Made by a program: the position numbers and the translations under genes | Part shown: positions 33,140 through 42,490 of the stretch, piece after piece | How positions within the stretch are numbered: position 1 is the first letter of the stretch | Layout: each line of letters starts with the position of its first letter | DNA from: Lachnospiraceae bacterium AD3010 | GTDB taxonomy: Bacteria; Bacillota; Clostridia; Lachnospirales; Lachnospiraceae | DNA length: 64,000 nucleotides | Direction: 5' to 3' | Assembly: GCA_000622025.1 (NCBI GenBank) | Contig: KK211387.1 | Location: 229,325 to 293,324, forward strand | The notes under the pieces: model-generated | What the model was told of the DNA's origin: nothing | Database searches by the model: none | The model's input: the letters and a program-made list of their open reading frames with translations, nothing else

Positions 33140-34959
33140 ATAAACCGGATAAAACCACAGTAAAAAAAATCATCGGATACCTTCTGGCTCTTATTGCACC
33201 GGTGATCATATTTTTTCTTCTTCAAAGTCTGATCCAGTTTCCGGTCACCGGAATACAAGAAGAGAATGCTTTTTTTTCCTGTCTTTGGATGGAGGCTCTG
33301 AGTCTGACACTCATCCTTTTTTCCGGAAGCATAAAGATACCCCTGACCGTCCTTTCTCTTCTTTTTCTGCTGCTTGGAACCGCAGAGCACTATGTTTACA
33401 GGTTCCGGGCCTCCTTTCTTACTCCGATCGACTTTTTTTCGGCGGGAACGGCCTTTAATGTAGCGGCAAATTATGATTTCACTCCGGACTTTAGTCTTAT
33501 CTTCGTATTTATTTCCTTTCTGATCCTTATCGCACTGATCCTTTTTTTATGCCCGTCAAAGAAGGATGTGGCCTTTTTTAAGAACAGCTCTTTAAGGATT
33601 ACCTATGCCTTTATATTTCTGATATGTCTTATCGGAATGACGCATTATGTAAGGCATTACGACAGCTATGAGAATAAGGTCCTGGATATCAGTGACAACG
33701 CTTTCCATTCCTATAAAAATAACAGAAGGGAGGGAGTAGTGATCCGTCTTCTTTACGATTCCGGGTATCTGTTTGTTGATAAGCCAGAGGGATATTCGGC
33801 ATCCCGGGAGGAAGAGCTCCTGAAGGAATACGGTGAAAAAGCCTCCGGAGCCGTTCCCGGAAAGGATGAGCTTCCGGACATAGTTGTAGTAATGAACGAG
33901 TCCTTTTCGGATCCCCTGGAGGTAGGTCCGATAGAAACAAATACGGACTATATGCCCTTTATCCACTCTCTTCAGGAGGGAAGGGAGAATACGGTGACGG
34001 GGATCATCAATGTCTCGGTACAGGGAGGAAATACCCCGAATACGGAATTTGAGTTTCTGACCGGATGCTCAATGGCCTTTCTTCCCAGAGGATCAATACC
34101 CTTCCAGCAGTATCTAACGCACGATATAGAGGCTATTCCGAGATACCTGTCCTCCTTAGGCTACGAGACACTTGCAATGCATCCCTATCTCTCCAACGGC
34201 TGGAACAGGACAAGGGCCTATCCCTATCTCGGTTTTTCCGACATGAAATTTCTCGAATACTTTGAGGAAATGGATCCTGAGTATGTTCGTGATTATATTT
34301 CAGACAGCTTCTTTTTGTCGGCGATAAGAGAAGAGGTTGAAAAGAGAAATGACGACGGTCCGGTTTTTTCCTTTAATGTCACCATGCAGAATCACAGCTC
34401 CTACTCAAAGGATTATGATAATCTGAAAAGGGATGTTGAGATACTTGCAGATGAGGATACGCCGTATCTGCACGAGATGGAAAATTATCTGAATCTGGTG
34501 AAGCTTTCGGATGATGCCTTCAGGGAGATGGTGGAGTATTACGAAAAGACAGACAGGAAAACTCTTCTTGTATTTTTCGGTGATCATCAGCCTCCTTCCA
34601 TAAATTACGAGCCGGTATTTCATAATCTCGGAACAGACCGCAGAAATCTCAGTCAGGAAACGGAGTGGGATATATACCGGGTTCCCTTTGTTATCTGGGC
34701 AAATTACGATATCGAGGAAGAAAAGGGTCTGGAAACCAGTGTGAATTATTTAGGAAATCTGGTGATGCAAAAAGCCGGGATACCTCTTTATGATTTCAGA
34801 AGCTATACGGAGGATCTGTCCCTCCGGGTACCGGTGATCTCTGCCATAAGGACCGTGGATAATACCGGGCAGAGCAGGAATACCGGAGAAGAGGAACCGG
34901 ACCTTGGAGAATACAGGAAGTTTCAGTATTATGAGCTATTTGACAGAAAGGCTGAATAA
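33136..34959 (+). CDS. LTA-synthase-family sulfatase-fold phosphoglycerol transferase, copy 1
   Basis: 607 residues from a TTG overlapping the previous stop. Five N-terminal membrane helices (about 1-190) precede an extracellular sulfatase domain with DIVVVMNESFSDP (metal site), NVSVQGGNTPNTEFEFLTG (nucleophile Thr near 300), SFNVTMQNHSSYS and LLVFFGDHQPPS. LtaS-type enzymes transfer glycerol phosphate from phosphatidylglycerol to a growing polymer or glycan. The mature LtaS architecture is complete. A paralogue follows at 35858, and a GDPD gene lies between them. Confidence 0.9.
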   Translation: MNKPDKTTVKKIIGYLLALIAPVIIFFLLQSLIQFPVTGIQEENAFFSCLWMEALSLTLILFSGSIKIPLTVLSLLFLLLGTAEHYVYRFRASFLTPIDFFSAGTAFNVAANYDFTPDFSLIFVFISFLILIALILFLCPSKKDVAFFKNSSLRITYAFIFLICLIGMTHYVRHYDSYENKVLDISDNAFHSYKNNRREGVVIRLLYDSGYLFVDKPEGYSASREEELLKEYGEKASGAVPGKDELPDIVVVMNESFSDPLEVGPIETNTDYMPFIHSLQEGRENTVTGIINVSVQGGNTPNTEFEFLTGCSMAFLPRGSIPFQQYLTHDIEAIPRYLSSLGYETLAMHPYLSNGWNRTRAYPYLGFSDMKFLEYFEEMDPEYVRDYISDSFFLSAIREEVEKRNDDGPVFSFNVTMQNHSSYSKDYDNLKRDVEILADEDTPYLHEMENYLNLVKLSDDAFREMVEYYEKTDRKTLLVFFGDHQPPSINYEPVFHNLGTDRRNLSQETEWDIYRVPFVIWANYDIEEEKGLETSVNYLGNLVMQKAGIPLYDFRSYTEDLSLRVPVISAIRTVDNTGQSRNTGEEEPDLGEYRKFQYYELFDRKAE

Positions 34960-35809
34960 AAAGATCCGGAAGCGCACCATTTTTGGAGTGATACTTTTTC
35001 TCCTGATCTTTGTATTTGTGATAATTTCATTTGCGAAACGCGGCAGGGGTGACACGGGTTACTCGTGGGTCAGGGACACGAGGTATATAGTCCACGCTCT
35101 CGGCGGAATAAACGGGGATCAGTACACGAACAGCCGGGAAGCTCTGAGCGGTTCTTATGAGAGGGGAGGCAGGGTCATTGAAGCTGATATCGAGTATACC
35201 TCCGATGGCGAGCTGGTGCTTATTCATAATTGGAAAAAGAAGACCCTGAAAGAGCTCTTCGGCTATGAAACCAGTATGGATGAAGAACCCCTTTCCTTAA
35301 ATGAATTTAAGGATATGAAGGTCTACGGGAAGTACAGTACCTTAACATTTCGGGAGCTTATGGAGTTTATGAGGGATCATAAGGATATGATGCTGGTCCT
35401 TGACGGGAAGTATGATAAGGAGGCAGATATCCGAAGGCAGTACGGTGATATTTATAGGATCGCCTGTGAGTACGGGGATGATATTCCGGACAGGCTGATA
35501 CCCCAGATCTATAATGAAGAGATGTACGATACCATTATGGAGATATATGACTGGAAGGGCGTGATCTTTACCTGGTATCAGCTTGATGAGGATACCCTGG
35601 ATCCGGAGGAGATCTTCAGGTTCTGTGATGAAAACAATATAAGGGTATGCACCATGGAGGACTCAAAGGAAAACCCCCTTATTGACAGGACCGCTGCGAA
35701 ATATGACGTAAATATCTATGTTCATACGATCAATGACGAAGCGGTTTCGGAGAGGCTTTTTGATTCAGGGGTTGCCGGGATCTATACGGATTTTTTGTTT
35801 GACAGATAA
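34931..35809 (+). CDS. Membrane-anchored glycerophosphodiester phosphodiesterase
   Basis: 292 residues from the ATG at 34931; an in-frame TTG at 34904 lacks support. One N-terminal helix (FGVILFLLIFVFVIISF) anchors an extracellular GDPD domain: IVHALGGINGDQYTNSREAL, VIEADIEYTSDGELVLIHNW (E, D and H of the active site) and the late YVHTINDEAV. GDPDs cut glycerophosphodiesters to glycerol-3-phosphate. Placed between two LtaS-like genes and overlapping the first by 29 bp, it may trim or recycle glycerol-phosphate substituents. Confidence 0.82.
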   Translation: MSYLTERLNKKIRKRTIFGVILFLLIFVFVIISFAKRGRGDTGYSWVRDTRYIVHALGGINGDQYTNSREALSGSYERGGRVIEADIEYTSDGELVLIHNWKKKTLKELFGYETSMDEEPLSLNEFKDMKVYGKYSTLTFRELMEFMRDHKDMMLVLDGKYDKEADIRRQYGDIYRIACEYGDDIPDRLIPQIYNEEMYDTIMEIYDWKGVIFTWYQLDEDTLDPEEIFRFCDENNIRVCTMEDSKENPLIDRTAAKYDVNIYVHTINDEAVSERLFDSGVAGIYTDFLFDR

Positions 35810-35857
35810 GCTTTGCCGGGGATCGGTGAAGGATCTTATAAAGCGTTGGAAGATTAA

Positions 35858-37669
35858 ATGGAAAAAGCTACCGAAAAAAACAGGAAAGCAGGGATCATAA
35901 GTGCTGCTTTGATCATCGTCTATCCCGTACTTATTTATTTTTTAAGCTCATTTGCTATGTATGAGAAGTTCTGGGGAGAAAACCCGAGAACAGCTTTTGC
36001 AAATATTCTTTTTTTGGAGATACTCCTCATCTTTCTTTTCTGTATTTTTAATAAGGCAAAAACCGCCATACGTATTGAGCTTATCTTCTTCTGGCTGTTC
36101 GGGATACTAAATGCCTATATCTACAGATTCAGAAGGAGCTATATAAGACCCTGGGACATTACATCCTTAGTTACCGCGGCAAATGTTGCCGGAAACTATG
36201 ATTACACTCCGGAAAGACGGATGGTGATATCCTTTCTGATACTCCTTCTTTTGATCTTCGCGGCGAAATTCTGCACGCTGGAAGCCGATGCTGTTTTTAA
36301 GAAAAGGCGTCCTTTCCGGGCTGTTGCTGCTCTTCTTTCTCTTTGCTTCATAATTCTTATAACCTTTTCCGTTCAGAGAAAAAGCGTTAAGGATATGCTC
36401 GGCATCTATACCACTTTCTTTGATTCAAAGGGTATGATGAAAAAGAACGGTATAGCTCTTAATTTTATGTATCAGATGAAGTATCTGAACGTAGAAAAGC
36501 CGAAGGGATATAGTAAAAAGGCTGAAGAGGAGATACTTTCATCCTACGGAAATGATGCCACAGCTCCCCAAAATCTGCCGGATATAATAGTGATCATGGA
36601 TGAAGCCTTCTCGGATCCGGCAATTGACGGGGAATTCAGCACAAATGAGGATTATATGCCCTTTATCCATTCGCTTGAGAAGGGATGTGAAAATACAATT
36701 ACCGGCTATTTGAATGTATCCGTAAACGGAGGGAATACGCCCAATACCGAGTTTGAATTCCTGACGGGAAATTCCCTGGGTTTCCTCCCGGAGGGCAGCA
36801 TAGCCTTCCAGCAGTATGTAAGGCATCCCATAGATTCAATACCTTATTTTCTAAAGGAATATGGCTATCAGACTTTTGCTTCCCACCCCTATAAAGCAAA
36901 CGGCTGGGACAGGCCCAGAGTCTATCCGCTTCTCGGCTTTGATGAGATGTATTTCAAGGAGTACTTTGAGGAAAAGGATCCGGTACTTGTAAGAAACTAT
37001 ATCTCGGACGGGTCGTATTTTAAGGCTGTATCGACTCTTACTGACGAGCTTTCCGGAGGCGGGCCGGTCTTTTCCTTTAATGTGACCATGCAGAATCATT
37101 CCTCCTATTCAAAGAAGGATTACGATAATTTTGAAAGGAAGATAAGCGTGGATGTTCCCGGGGAAAAGAGAGATCAGGCTCTGAAAATGGATAATTATCT
37201 TTCCCTTGTGAGGTATACGGATGATGCCTTTAAGGAGCTTATCGAGACATACAAGGATAAGGACAGGGACACCATGATAGTGTTCTTCGGGGATCACCAG
37301 CCCGAGGCCGCCACCTTTGATGTTATGTGGGAGGAAAACGGAAAGTACTGGGATGACCTCAATACGGAGGACTATGTCAATACCTACCGTGTTCCCTTTG
37401 TGATATGGGCTAATTTTGACATAGATGAGATGAGCGGTCTTGAGAGCAGCGCCAACTATCTCGGAAATCTGGTATTAAAGGAGGCGGGTTTTTCTCTCCC
37501 TTCCTACCGGGCATTTCTTGAGGATTATTCCGGGGATTTTCCAGTTGTATCGGCAGTGCGCTATGTTGACAATGATAAGAACAGTGTCCTTCAGGAAGAC
37601 TGGGATGATGACCTTATAGAATATCAGAAGATGCAGTATTACCAGATGTTTGACGGGAGCAGGCATTAA
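35858..37669 (+). CDS. LTA-synthase-family phosphoglycerol transferase, copy 2
   Basis: 603 residues, paralogous along its whole length to the protein at 33136. N-terminal helices are followed by DIIVIMDEAFSDPAI (metal site, here DEAF instead of NESF), NVSVNGGNTPNTEFEFLTG (nucleophile Thr near 292), FSFNVTMQNHSSYS and TMIVFFGDHQPE. The two copies match in order and spacing of motifs, so they arose by duplication with the GDPD gene left between them. The change of NES to DEA in block 1 may alter metal binding or substrate. It ends 11 bp from the convergent CotH-like gene. Confidence 0.9.
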   Translation: MEKATEKNRKAGIISAALIIVYPVLIYFLSSFAMYEKFWGENPRTAFANILFLEILLIFLFCIFNKAKTAIRIELIFFWLFGILNAYIYRFRRSYIRPWDITSLVTAANVAGNYDYTPERRMVISFLILLLLIFAAKFCTLEADAVFKKRRPFRAVAALLSLCFIILITFSVQRKSVKDMLGIYTTFFDSKGMMKKNGIALNFMYQMKYLNVEKPKGYSKKAEEEILSSYGNDATAPQNLPDIIVIMDEAFSDPAIDGEFSTNEDYMPFIHSLEKGCENTITGYLNVSVNGGNTPNTEFEFLTGNSLGFLPEGSIAFQQYVRHPIDSIPYFLKEYGYQTFASHPYKANGWDRPRVYPLLGFDEMYFKEYFEEKDPVLVRNYISDGSYFKAVSTLTDELSGGGPVFSFNVTMQNHSSYSKKDYDNFERKISVDVPGEKRDQALKMDNYLSLVRYTDDAFKELIETYKDKDRDTMIVFFGDHQPEAATFDVMWEENGKYWDDLNTEDYVNTYRVPFVIWANFDIDEMSGLESSANYLGNLVLKEAGFSLPSYRAFLEDYSGDFPVVSAVRYVDNDKNSVLQEDWDDDLIEYQKMQYYQMFDGSRH

Positions 37670-37680
37670 GATCAGCGGAC

Positions 37681-39210
37681 TTATTCCTTTTCAAGCTCCT
37701 CTTCGATCCAGTCGGACCGCATCTTAAGCCACTCCGAAAGCCATTTTAAGTGACTTTCATAGGAGGTGTCGCCGTAGACCTCGGCTATCTTGTTGTTTTC
37801 CTCCTTATTTAATACATCCCATCTAATAAAGTTCATTTCAGCGCTGCCACTTATATTCTCTATCCGTTCGGGAAGCTCCGCGGAGGCATTCTTAAATATC
37901 TCGTTAAAGCCGTATTCCCTGTAGGTTTTATTTACAGCCTCGGTAAAGACCGGATTCTTAAAAAGGCTCTTATAATAATCCTGCTCCCTTGCAGTCCAGC
38001 CGTTTGGCCAGAGATAGTCCTCCTCCCTGAAGGGCATCTCTATGATGCCTGCAGTCCTGTCATAGTCCCAGGCCGGGCCGAAGTACATAAGATCCTCATC
38101 ACTTTTCCGGTAGAGATAAACGCTTCTAAGTGTGGGATCCGTGGTCTTTGAGAACTCCTGCAGCCAGTAATACCGGCAGAGGGAATCGAGATCTATGCCG
38201 GAGAGATCGGATCCGGGATCGTAGAGCTCATTTACCGCTGTCTGTAGATAAGGCGCGGCTCTTTCTATAAGGTTGCGGTCCCTGCAGTCACGCACTTCTC
38301 CGTAAATCTTAGAGTACTCCTCAGACCCCTTTTTTGCTTCATCATCATAGAGGAAAAATGAGTAGGAGTCCTTATCCATGCCGATCCTGTAGAGATAGTC
38401 GTTTTCCCCTATATCCACACGGTTTTTTCCTTTTTCCACTCTCGACGAAAGGGAGTAAAGACCCCTGTATTCCCCGTCGATAAAGAGGTCGGTCTGTCTT
38501 AGCTCAGGGGTAAATTTAAGCCCCATTTCACGGGATAAGGACAGGAATACCTCATTCCTTAGAAGAGAGTGGTCGGAAGCATTGGCGAGAAGGACCCATT
38601 TTTCAGCCTTTCCCATGGATAAAAGATCCTTCGGCTTTTCTAGCTCCGCCTGATAGGATTTTTTGTCCTCGGTCCAGCTTGTATTTCCTCTTCCCCGCAG
38701 GGTCACGGCTTCGCGTGTAATAATGCCGTCAGGCTCATATAATTCAAAGGTTCCCCGGGTGCTGACCGAGTGATCCTCAGATCCCTCGATCTCATCAAGG
38801 GATGGCTGGGAGGAAGCGATGCTTATATTTACGGAGGGAAGTGAGGATTTAAGGGCAAAGACTTCAGTGCCGTTCATATCAAAGCTCCCGTTCGTAAAAT
38901 CGTGGGTGAAGCGCTGAAGAGGGAGGCCGCTTTCATCGGTGGAATAGAAGGTGAGATTTCCGGCATCCGCACCGCAGGGAAGAAAGATATAAAAACCGTC
39001 GGAATTTAAGAATCCCTTTACGTCGAAGAAGAGTCCGGGGTTTTCGTTCTGTGGGACAAGAATGCCGGATGGAGAGACAGCGGCTGTATTTTCCGGGGTC
39101 TTTAAGGGTCTGGAATAATAATAAGCCGCTCCGGCGATGACGGATATAGAGAGCATTATTGAAATAAGCAGCAGTATATGAATATACGGTCTGTCTGTCC
39201 TGTTCTTCAT
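37681..39210 (-). CDS. CotH kinase family protein, membrane-anchored
   Basis: 509 residues. An N-terminal helix (ILLLISIMLSISVIAGAAYYY) is followed by the CotH domain: VTLRGRGNTSWTEDKKSYQ, WVLLANASDHSLLRNEVFLS, RGLYSLSSRVEKGKNRVDI and YFGPAWDYDRTAG (Asp-rich active-site loop). CotH is an atypical kinase of spore coats, but extracellular homologues occur in non-sporulating Firmicutes. Its place at the end of the surface-glycan locus suggests it acts on cell-surface material. No SD sequence was found; a TATGAT box 12 nt before the ATG may be its promoter. Confidence 0.85.
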   Translation of the reverse strand: MKNRTDRPYIHILLLISIMLSISVIAGAAYYYSRPLKTPENTAAVSPSGILVPQNENPGLFFDVKGFLNSDGFYIFLPCGADAGNLTFYSTDESGLPLQRFTHDFTNGSFDMNGTEVFALKSSLPSVNISIASSQPSLDEIEGSEDHSVSTRGTFELYEPDGIITREAVTLRGRGNTSWTEDKKSYQAELEKPKDLLSMGKAEKWVLLANASDHSLLRNEVFLSLSREMGLKFTPELRQTDLFIDGEYRGLYSLSSRVEKGKNRVDIGENDYLYRIGMDKDSYSFFLYDDEAKKGSEEYSKIYGEVRDCRDRNLIERAAPYLQTAVNELYDPGSDLSGIDLDSLCRYYWLQEFSKTTDPTLRSVYLYRKSDEDLMYFGPAWDYDRTAGIIEMPFREEDYLWPNGWTAREQDYYKSLFKNPVFTEAVNKTYREYGFNEIFKNASAELPERIENISGSAEMNFIRWDVLNKEENNKIAEVYGDTSYESHLKWLSEWLKMRSDWIEEELEKE

Positions 39211-39247
39211 GCCAGGTATTTTATCATATACGGATATTTGATGTCAT

Positions 39248-39440
39248 TATGAGGATGATAAGATCCTTCGCTGGCGCTCAGGATGACAAAGAAGGCTGTA
39301 ATGTCATTCTGAGCGGAGCGAAGAATCTTTCTCGCTGGCGCTCAGGATGGTAAAATGTCCAGTGGACATTTTACGGGCACGTATTGACGCGCTGAGCGCG
39401 TCAGTGCCCCGAAAGATTCTTCGCTGGCGCTCAGAATGAC
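39248..39440. repeat. Inverted dispersed repeats around two palindromes
   Basis: Within the 367-bp gap between the CotH-like gene and ppdK: minus-oriented units at about 39260-39288 and 39414-39440, and a plus-oriented unit at 39302-39330 (GTCATTCTGAGCGGAGCG...). Between them lie a 25-bp perfect palindrome (39350-39374, GTAAAATGTCCA core, as at 29962) and GGGCAC...GACGCGCT-GA-GCGCGTC...GTGCCC (39375-39410). The whole block can fold into a large cruciform. No coding potential is seen. Confidence 0.85.
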
Positions 39441-39454
39441 AATTGCCCCTTTAT

Positions 39455-39464
39455 GTGCTACAAT
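39455..39464 (+). promoter_or_regulatory. Putative ppdK promoter and leader
   Basis: An extended -10 TGCTACAAT ends at 39464; a partial -35 (TGACAA, 39437-39442) would be supplied by the edge of the dispersed repeat. The leader of about 107 nt contains GCCGC...GCGGC and GACCGG...CCGGCGGTC pairings before GGAGGAAG and the ATG at 39578. No known riboswitch was recognised. Confidence 0.4.
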
Positions 39465-39577
39465 TAGAAACGGTGAGCCGCGATGGAGCGGCAGAAGGCA
39501 GGGCTGACCGGGTAGGAGAAAAGGAGTTAACCGGCGGTCCATAACAGGTCACATAAAACTATGGAGGAAGAAACAAA

Positions 39578-42406
39578 ATGGCAAAAAAGTGGGTCTATAT
39601 GTTCAGCGAAGGCGACATGACGATGCGTAACCTTCTGGGAGGAAAGGGCGCAAATCTGGCGGAGATGTCCAGCATAGGACTTCCGGTTCCACAGGGCTTT
39701 ACCATCACAACGGAAGCCTGTACCCAGTACTATGAGGACGGCCGGAAGATCAATGATGAGATCATGGGTCAGGCAATGGAAGGTGTAAAGAAGATGGAAG
39801 AGCTGAACGGAAAGAAGTTCGGCGATCTTACAAATCCTCTTCTCGTTTCGGTTCGTTCAGGTGCCCGCGCATCAATGCCCGGAATGATGGATACCATCCT
39901 GAATCTGGGACTTAATGACGAAGTCGTTGCAGCAATGATCAAGGGAAATCCCGATCCCGCATTTGAAAGATTCGTATATGATTCATACCGCCGTTTCATT
40001 CAGATGTTCTCTGATGTGGTAATGGAGGTAGGAAAGAAGTATTTCGAGCAGCTTATCGATGCTATGAAAGAAAAGAAGGGAGTTAAGTTTGACGTTGACC
40101 TTACGGCTGCGGACCTTAAGGAGCTGGCTATTCAGTTTAAGGAAGAGTATAAGAAGCAGCTCGGCAAGGACTTCCCTTCAGACCCCGTTGAACAGTTAAA
40201 GCTTGCCATTGAAGCGGTATTCCGTTCCTGGGATAACCCCAGAGCAAATGTTTACCGCCGTGATAACGATATACCCTACAGCTGGGGAACAGCCGTAAAC
40301 GTAATGCCCATGGTATTCGGTAACTTAAATGATGAGTCCGGAACGGGCGTTGCCTTTACCCGTGATCCCGCAACCGGCGAAAAGAAGCTTATGGGTGAGT
40401 TCCTTAAGAACGCCCAGGGTGAGGACGTGGTTGCCGGTGTTCGTACTCCCATGCCCATAGTACAGATGGAGCAGGAGTTCCCCGAAGCCTATAAGCAGTT
40501 TATCGAGGTTTGTGAGACTCTTGAGAATCATTACCATGATATGCAGGATATGGAGTTTACCGTAGAGAATAAGAAGCTCTATATGCTCCAGTGCCGTAAC
40601 GGAAAGAGGACAGCCCAGGCTGCACTAAAGATCGCCTGCGATCTGGTGGATGAAGGTCATAAGACCGAGGAAGAAGCGGTTGCAATGATCGATCCCAGAA
40701 ACCTTGATACCCTCCTTCATCCCCAGTTTGACGCTGCCGCACTTAAGGCCGCAACTCCTATCGGAAAGGGTCTCGGTGCTTCTCCCGGAGCTGCCTGCGG
40801 AAAGATCGTATTTACCGCAGATGACGCGGTTGCCTGGGCTGACAGGGGAGAGAAGGTCATTCTCGTTCGTCTCGAGACCTCTCCTGAAGATATCACCGGA
40901 ATGAAGTCCGCAGAGGGTATCCTTACCGTCCGCGGAGGAATGACCAGCCACGCCGCCGTTGTTGCAAGAGGAATGGGCGAGTGCTGCGTATCCGGATGCG
41001 GTGACATCAATATGGATGAAGAGAATAAGAAGTTCACACTTGCCGGGAAGGAATTCCACGAAGGTGACTTTATCTCAATAGACGGAACCACAGGTAATAT
41101 CTATGACGGAGTGATCGAGACCGTTGACGCCAGCATAGCCGGAGAGTTCGGACGTATAATGGACTGGGCCGACAAGTACAGGAAGCTTAAGGTCCGCACC
41201 AATGCAGATACTCCCGCTGATGCAAAGAAGGCCAGAGAGCTTGGTGCAGAGGGAATAGGTCTCTGCCGTACGGAGCATATGTTCTTTGACGAGGAGAGGA
41301 TAGCTGCCTTCCGTGAAATGATCTGCTCCGATACCGTTGAGGAAAGAAAGGCCGCTCTCGACAAGATCCTTCCTTATCAGCAGAGCGACTTTGAGGGCAT
41401 ATTCGAAGCAATGGAGGGTAACCCCGTTACCATCCGTTTCCTGGATCCCCCTCTCCATGAGTTCGTTCCCAATACCGAGGAGGAGATAGAGAAGCTTGCT
41501 TCTGCCCAGGGTAAGAGCGTTCAGGATATCAAGGATATCATTTCCGGACTCCATGAATTTAACCCTATGATGGGTCACAGAGGCTGCCGTCTTACCGTTA
41601 CCTTCCCGGAGATCGCAGAAATGCAGACCTCAGCGATCATAAGGGCTGCCATCGCAGTTTCAAAGAAGCACTCCGAGTGGAAGATAGTTCCCGAGATCAT
41701 GATCCCTCTTGTAGGAGACGTAAAGGAATTTAAGTTTGTAAAGGATATAGTTGTAAAGACCGCCGATCTGGAGATAAAGGAGGCCGGTGCAAGCCTTGAG
41801 TACGAGGTTGGTACCATGATAGAGATCCCGAGAGCTGCCCTTACGGCAGACGAGATCGCTGCAGAAGCCGATTTCTTCTGCTTCGGCACCAATGACCTGA
41901 CACAGATGACCTTCGGCTTCTCAAGAGATGATGCAGGCAAGTTCCTGAATGCTTACTATGATACAAAGATCTATGAGGCTGATCCCTTTGCCAAGCTTGA
42001 TCAGACCGGCGTAGGAAAGCTTATGGATATGTGCCTGACACTGGGACGTCCCGTGAATCCCGCTCTTCATGCAGGTATCTGCGGAGAGCATGGCGGAGAT
42101 CCCTCATCTGTTGAGTTCTGCCATAAGATCGGTCTTGACTATGTTTCCTGCTCACCCTTCCGTGTACCTGTAGCAAGGCTTGCCGCAGCACAGGCTGCCA
42201 TAGCTGAAAAAGCAGCTGCTGACGGAAAGAACGGATTCGTTGATGAAGAGACAAAGAAGAAACTGCATGAAGCAGCAGAGAAGGCAGAGGCCATTGCAAA
42301 GGAGCTTGCAGAGACAAGTGCGGATATTGCAAAGTCAGGACTTGAAGCTCTGAAGGCAGGTGTTGAAGCCGCTGCAAAGACCTATAAGGAAAGCAGGAAG
42401 AGCTGA
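39578..42406 (+). CDS. ppdK: Pyruvate, phosphate dikinase
   Basis: 942 residues. The N-terminal nucleotide-binding domain starts WVYMFSEGDMTMRNLLGGKGANLAEM; the phospho-His is in GGMTSHAAVVARGMG (near 456), and the PEP-binding barrel ends in NPALHAGICGEHGGDP (catalytic Cys near 834). It interconverts pyruvate + ATP + Pi and PEP + AMP + PPi and is common in anaerobic clostridia, where it takes part in glycolysis or gluconeogenesis. It is 60-70 residues longer than the usual ~875 because of a Lys/Ala/Glu-rich helical tail after residue ~875. GGAGGAAG gives strong translation; a terminator follows. Confidence 0.97.
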   Translation: MAKKWVYMFSEGDMTMRNLLGGKGANLAEMSSIGLPVPQGFTITTEACTQYYEDGRKINDEIMGQAMEGVKKMEELNGKKFGDLTNPLLVSVRSGARASMPGMMDTILNLGLNDEVVAAMIKGNPDPAFERFVYDSYRRFIQMFSDVVMEVGKKYFEQLIDAMKEKKGVKFDVDLTAADLKELAIQFKEEYKKQLGKDFPSDPVEQLKLAIEAVFRSWDNPRANVYRRDNDIPYSWGTAVNVMPMVFGNLNDESGTGVAFTRDPATGEKKLMGEFLKNAQGEDVVAGVRTPMPIVQMEQEFPEAYKQFIEVCETLENHYHDMQDMEFTVENKKLYMLQCRNGKRTAQAALKIACDLVDEGHKTEEEAVAMIDPRNLDTLLHPQFDAAALKAATPIGKGLGASPGAACGKIVFTADDAVAWADRGEKVILVRLETSPEDITGMKSAEGILTVRGGMTSHAAVVARGMGECCVSGCGDINMDEENKKFTLAGKEFHEGDFISIDGTTGNIYDGVIETVDASIAGEFGRIMDWADKYRKLKVRTNADTPADAKKARELGAEGIGLCRTEHMFFDEERIAAFREMICSDTVEERKAALDKILPYQQSDFEGIFEAMEGNPVTIRFLDPPLHEFVPNTEEEIEKLASAQGKSVQDIKDIISGLHEFNPMMGHRGCRLTVTFPEIAEMQTSAIIRAAIAVSKKHSEWKIVPEIMIPLVGDVKEFKFVKDIVVKTADLEIKEAGASLEYEVGTMIEIPRAALTADEIAAEADFFCFGTNDLTQMTFGFSRDDAGKFLNAYYDTKIYEADPFAKLDQTGVGKLMDMCLTLGRPVNPALHAGICGEHGGDPSSVEFCHKIGLDYVSCSPFRVPVARLAAAQAAIAEKAAADGKNGFVDEETKKKLHEAAEKAEAIAKELAETSADIAKSGLEALKAGVEAAAKTYKESRKS

Positions 42407-42440
42407 CAGCACCGGAAAATCAGAAGATAGACAAAAAAAG

Positions 42441-42475
42441 ATACCCTCTGTCACTGAAAGGTGGCAGGGGGTATT
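42441..42475 (+). terminator. Rho-independent-type terminator of ppdK
   Basis: ATACCCTCTGTCAC (42441-42454) pairs with GTGGCAGGGGGTAT (42461-42474) across a 6-nt loop, allowing two G-T pairs, followed by a short TTTTA tail. It may also serve the convergent gene ending at 42491. Confidence 0.75.
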
Positions 42476-42490
42476 TTACTCGATCAGGTA

